Source: Actinomycetes bacterium
GTDB lineage: Bacteria; Actinomycetota; Actinomycetes; Propionibacteriales; Propionibacteriaceae
DNA: 13,239 nt
NCBI GenBank assembly: GCA_023458095.1
Contig: JAEXAS010000038.1
Location: 1-13,239, forward strand
Direction: 5' to 3'
In this document: positions 12,079 to 13,239 of the stretch, one piece after another
Layout: each line of letters opens with the position of its first letter
Position numbering within the stretch: position 1 is the stretch's first letter
The notes under the pieces: generated by a model
Told to the model about the DNA's origin: nothing
Database searches by the model: none
The model's input: only the letters and a program-made list of their open reading frames with translations
Program-made: the position numbers and the translations under genes

Positions 12079-13134
12079 TCAGCTCAGCCACCGCAGCAAT
12101 GCGCTGTAGCAGGTGAAAAGGTCCGCTCGTGGACAGTGCTCATCGTCGGCGTGGGCCTTGCCCGGATCCCCGGGGCCGAAGTTCACCGCAGGGATCCCCA
12201 GCGCCGCGAACCGGGCCACATCCGTCCAACCGAACTTGGCTCGAGGCTCGCCGCCGACGGCCGCTGCGAACTCCCGAGCCAGCGGCCGGTCCAGCCCCGG
12301 ACGCGCCGCCGGTGCGAAATCGGTGAACTCCACGTCGTAGCCCGACATCACCTCTCGACAATGCTGCTTGGCGGCAGCCTCGTCCCGATCCGGAGCGAAG
12401 CGGAAGTTGATGCTCACCTCACAACGATCGGGGATCACATTTCCGGCAATGCCTCCGCTGATGGCCACCGCATTGAGGCCTTCGCGGTACTGCAGACCAT
12501 CGACCACCACCTCGCGGGGTTGGTACTCGCTCAAACGATTCAAGATCTCCGCGGCGCTGTGAATGGCGTTGTGGCCCAGCCAGGCCCGGGCCGAATGCGC
12601 AGCCGTCCCCTGCGTGGCGACGGTGAATCGCAGGGTTCCCTGGCAGCCGCCCTCGATCACCGCTGAGGTGGGCTCCATGAGCACGGCAAAGTCGGCGGTG
12701 AGCCACTCGGGGTGCTGGGCGGCGATGCGATTGAGCGAGTTCAGTTCGGCGGCAACCTCTTCGTGGTCGTAGAACACCCAGGTGATGTCGCGATTCGGTT
12801 CGCTCAGAGCTGCCGCAGCAGCCAGTTGCACCGCGACGCCACCCTTCATGTCGGCCGATCCGCGGCCGTAGATCAACTCGCCGTCCTCCCAGGACGGCAG
12901 GTTCCCCGCCACCGGAACGGTATCCAGGTGCCCGGCGATCACGACCCGCTCGGTGCGACCCTGCTGGGTACGCGCGATCACCGTGTCGCCATCGCGGACC
13001 ACCGTCAGATGTGGCAGCGCCCGCAACGCCGCCTCCACCAGATCGGCCAGCCGCCCTTCGTCCCCACTCACCGAAGGCACGTCGAGCAGTTGCCGCATCA
13101 GCGCAACCAGGTCTCCACCCAGGCTCAATTCCAT
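12079..13134 (-). CDS. dapE: Succinyl-diaminopimelate desuccinylase (M20 metallopeptidase family)
   Basis: A 351-residue di-zinc hydrolase that removes succinate from N-succinyl-LL-diaminopimelate in lysine and peptidoglycan precursor synthesis. Family residues are in order: His69 and Asp71 in AGHLDTVP (67-74), bridging Asp95 in GSADMKGG (92-99), the catalytic Glu125-Glu126 pair in YDHEE (122-126), metal-binding Glu154 in MEPT, dimerisation-domain His180 in GTAAHSARAWLG (176-187), and the last zinc His in GKAHADDEHC near the C-terminus. It resembles the actinobacterial DapE type. The frame is open upstream to 13218, but I chose the ATG at 13134 because the extra 28 residues look non-coding, would read through the inverted repeat, and TAGGGT lies 7 nt before this ATG. 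The usual partner dapD is not in the window. Confidence 0.93.
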   Translation of the reverse strand: MELSLGGDLVALMRQLLDVPSVSGDEGRLADLVEAALRALPHLTVVRDGDTVIARTQQGRTERVVIAGHLDTVPVAGNLPSWEDGELIYGRGSADMKGGVAVQLAAAAALSEPNRDITWVFYDHEEVAAELNSLNRIAAQHPEWLTADFAVLMEPTSAVIEGGCQGTLRFTVATQGTAAHSARAWLGHNAIHSAAEILNRLSEYQPREVVVDGLQYREGLNAVAISGGIAGNVIPDRCEVSINFRFAPDRDEAAAKQHCREVMSGYDVEFTDFAPAARPGLDRPLAREFAAAVGGEPRAKFGWTDVARFAALGIPAVNFGPGDPGKAHADDEHCPRADLFTCYSALLRWLS

Positions 13135-13141
13135 GCCGCCA

Positions 13142-13147
13142 ACCCTA
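13142..13147 (-). promoter_or_regulatory. -10 element (TAGGGT), leaderless start of dapE
   Basis: TAGGGT on the minus strand is followed by 7 nt (TGGCGGC) and the ATG at 13134. It supports the internal ATG over the longer open frame that starts at 13218. Confidence 0.5.
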
Positions 13148-13181
13148 CTGTCCCCGCTCTGCGCTCCAGGCGCTCCCGAAA

Positions 13182-13219
13182 GGTGCAGACGCGCCCCCAA
13201 CATTGGGAGCGTCTGCACC
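13182..13219 (-). terminator. Large inverted repeat upstream of dapE, probable leftward terminator
   Basis: ggtgcagacgc (13182-13192) and gcgtctgcacc (13209-13219) are perfect 11-bp arms. Inside, cccaa (13196-13200) and ttggg (13203-13207) add a second short stem. Read on the minus strand the hairpin is followed by TTTC, so it could stop leftward transcription coming from beyond the right edge, 35 bp before the dapE -10. No rightward T-run follows. Confidence 0.5.
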
Positions 13220-13223
13220 GTTA

Positions 13224-13238
13224 GGGGGCGGCGGGGGT
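13224..13238. repeat. G-rich 15-mer shared by both window edges
   Basis: gggggcggcgggggt here is identical to positions 5-19 at the left edge. It is low in complexity, so chance or assembly behaviour at G-runs may explain it. Confidence 0.6.
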
Positions 13239-13239
13239 T

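Noticed and set aside
13135..13218. N-terminally extended DapE starting at 13218
   Set aside because: The extra 28 codons translate through the inverted repeat, show no family similarity, and would place the TAGGGT element inside the gene.

Overview
This is a stretch of chromosome from a high-GC actinobacterium. The evidence is the strong G/C third-position bias (long antisense ORFs run through almost every gene), the actinobacterial versions of GlgA/GlgM, GlgC, DapE and the DUF3117 protein, and a gene set that matches from memory the Mycobacterium tuberculosis Rv1202-Rv1234 neighbourhood (dapE, LOG protein, DivIVA-like protein, DUF3117, glgM, glgC, O-methyltransferase, tatB, mrp, DUF1003, MgtE_N/CBS protein, stress membrane protein). 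The family is uncertain. A Propionibacteriaceae-like organism is plausible, but the sequence does not prove it.

Left third (1-5396), all on the minus strand. From upstream to downstream: a soluble PRC/MgtE_N/CBS protein overlaps a DUF1003 membrane protein; then a repeat array; then mrp (Fe-S carrier ATPase); then a second repeat cluster; then a CitE/malyl-CoA-lyase-type CoA ester lyase overlapping (ATGA) a two-helix general-stress-type membrane protein; and last a small two-helix membrane protein ahead of a G-rich left edge.

Middle (5478-10171). dapA and tatB form a short minus-strand unit. Divergent from it, an O-methyltransferase runs on the plus strand and converges on glgC (minus). glgC and glgA/glgM are divergent across a 136-bp shared control region. 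Together GlgC (ADP-glucose) and GlgM (maltose-1-phosphate or glucan elongation) supply alpha-glucan synthesis.

Right third (10172-13239). A strong bidirectional terminator separates glgA from a minus-strand series: LOG protein, DivIVA-like membrane protein, and a 56-aa DUF3117 protein. A YchJ/SEC-C protein diverges from the LOG gene and converges on dapE (lysine/peptidoglycan precursor pathway, like dapA). A large hairpin lies upstream of dapE at the right edge.

The content is mostly housekeeping. I see no phage, transposase, CRISPR, toxin-antitoxin or defence island. The most interesting structure is non-coding. First, nearly every promoter-proximal gene has a TANNNT hexamer ending exactly 6 or 7 nt before its start codon, the signature of leaderless transcription, while operon-internal genes carry normal Shine-Dalgarno sequences. 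Second, a dispersed repeat (core cttcgacaagctcag) brackets mrp: as an inverted pair plus a third copy on one side, and as a decayed array with a period of about 25 bp on the other.
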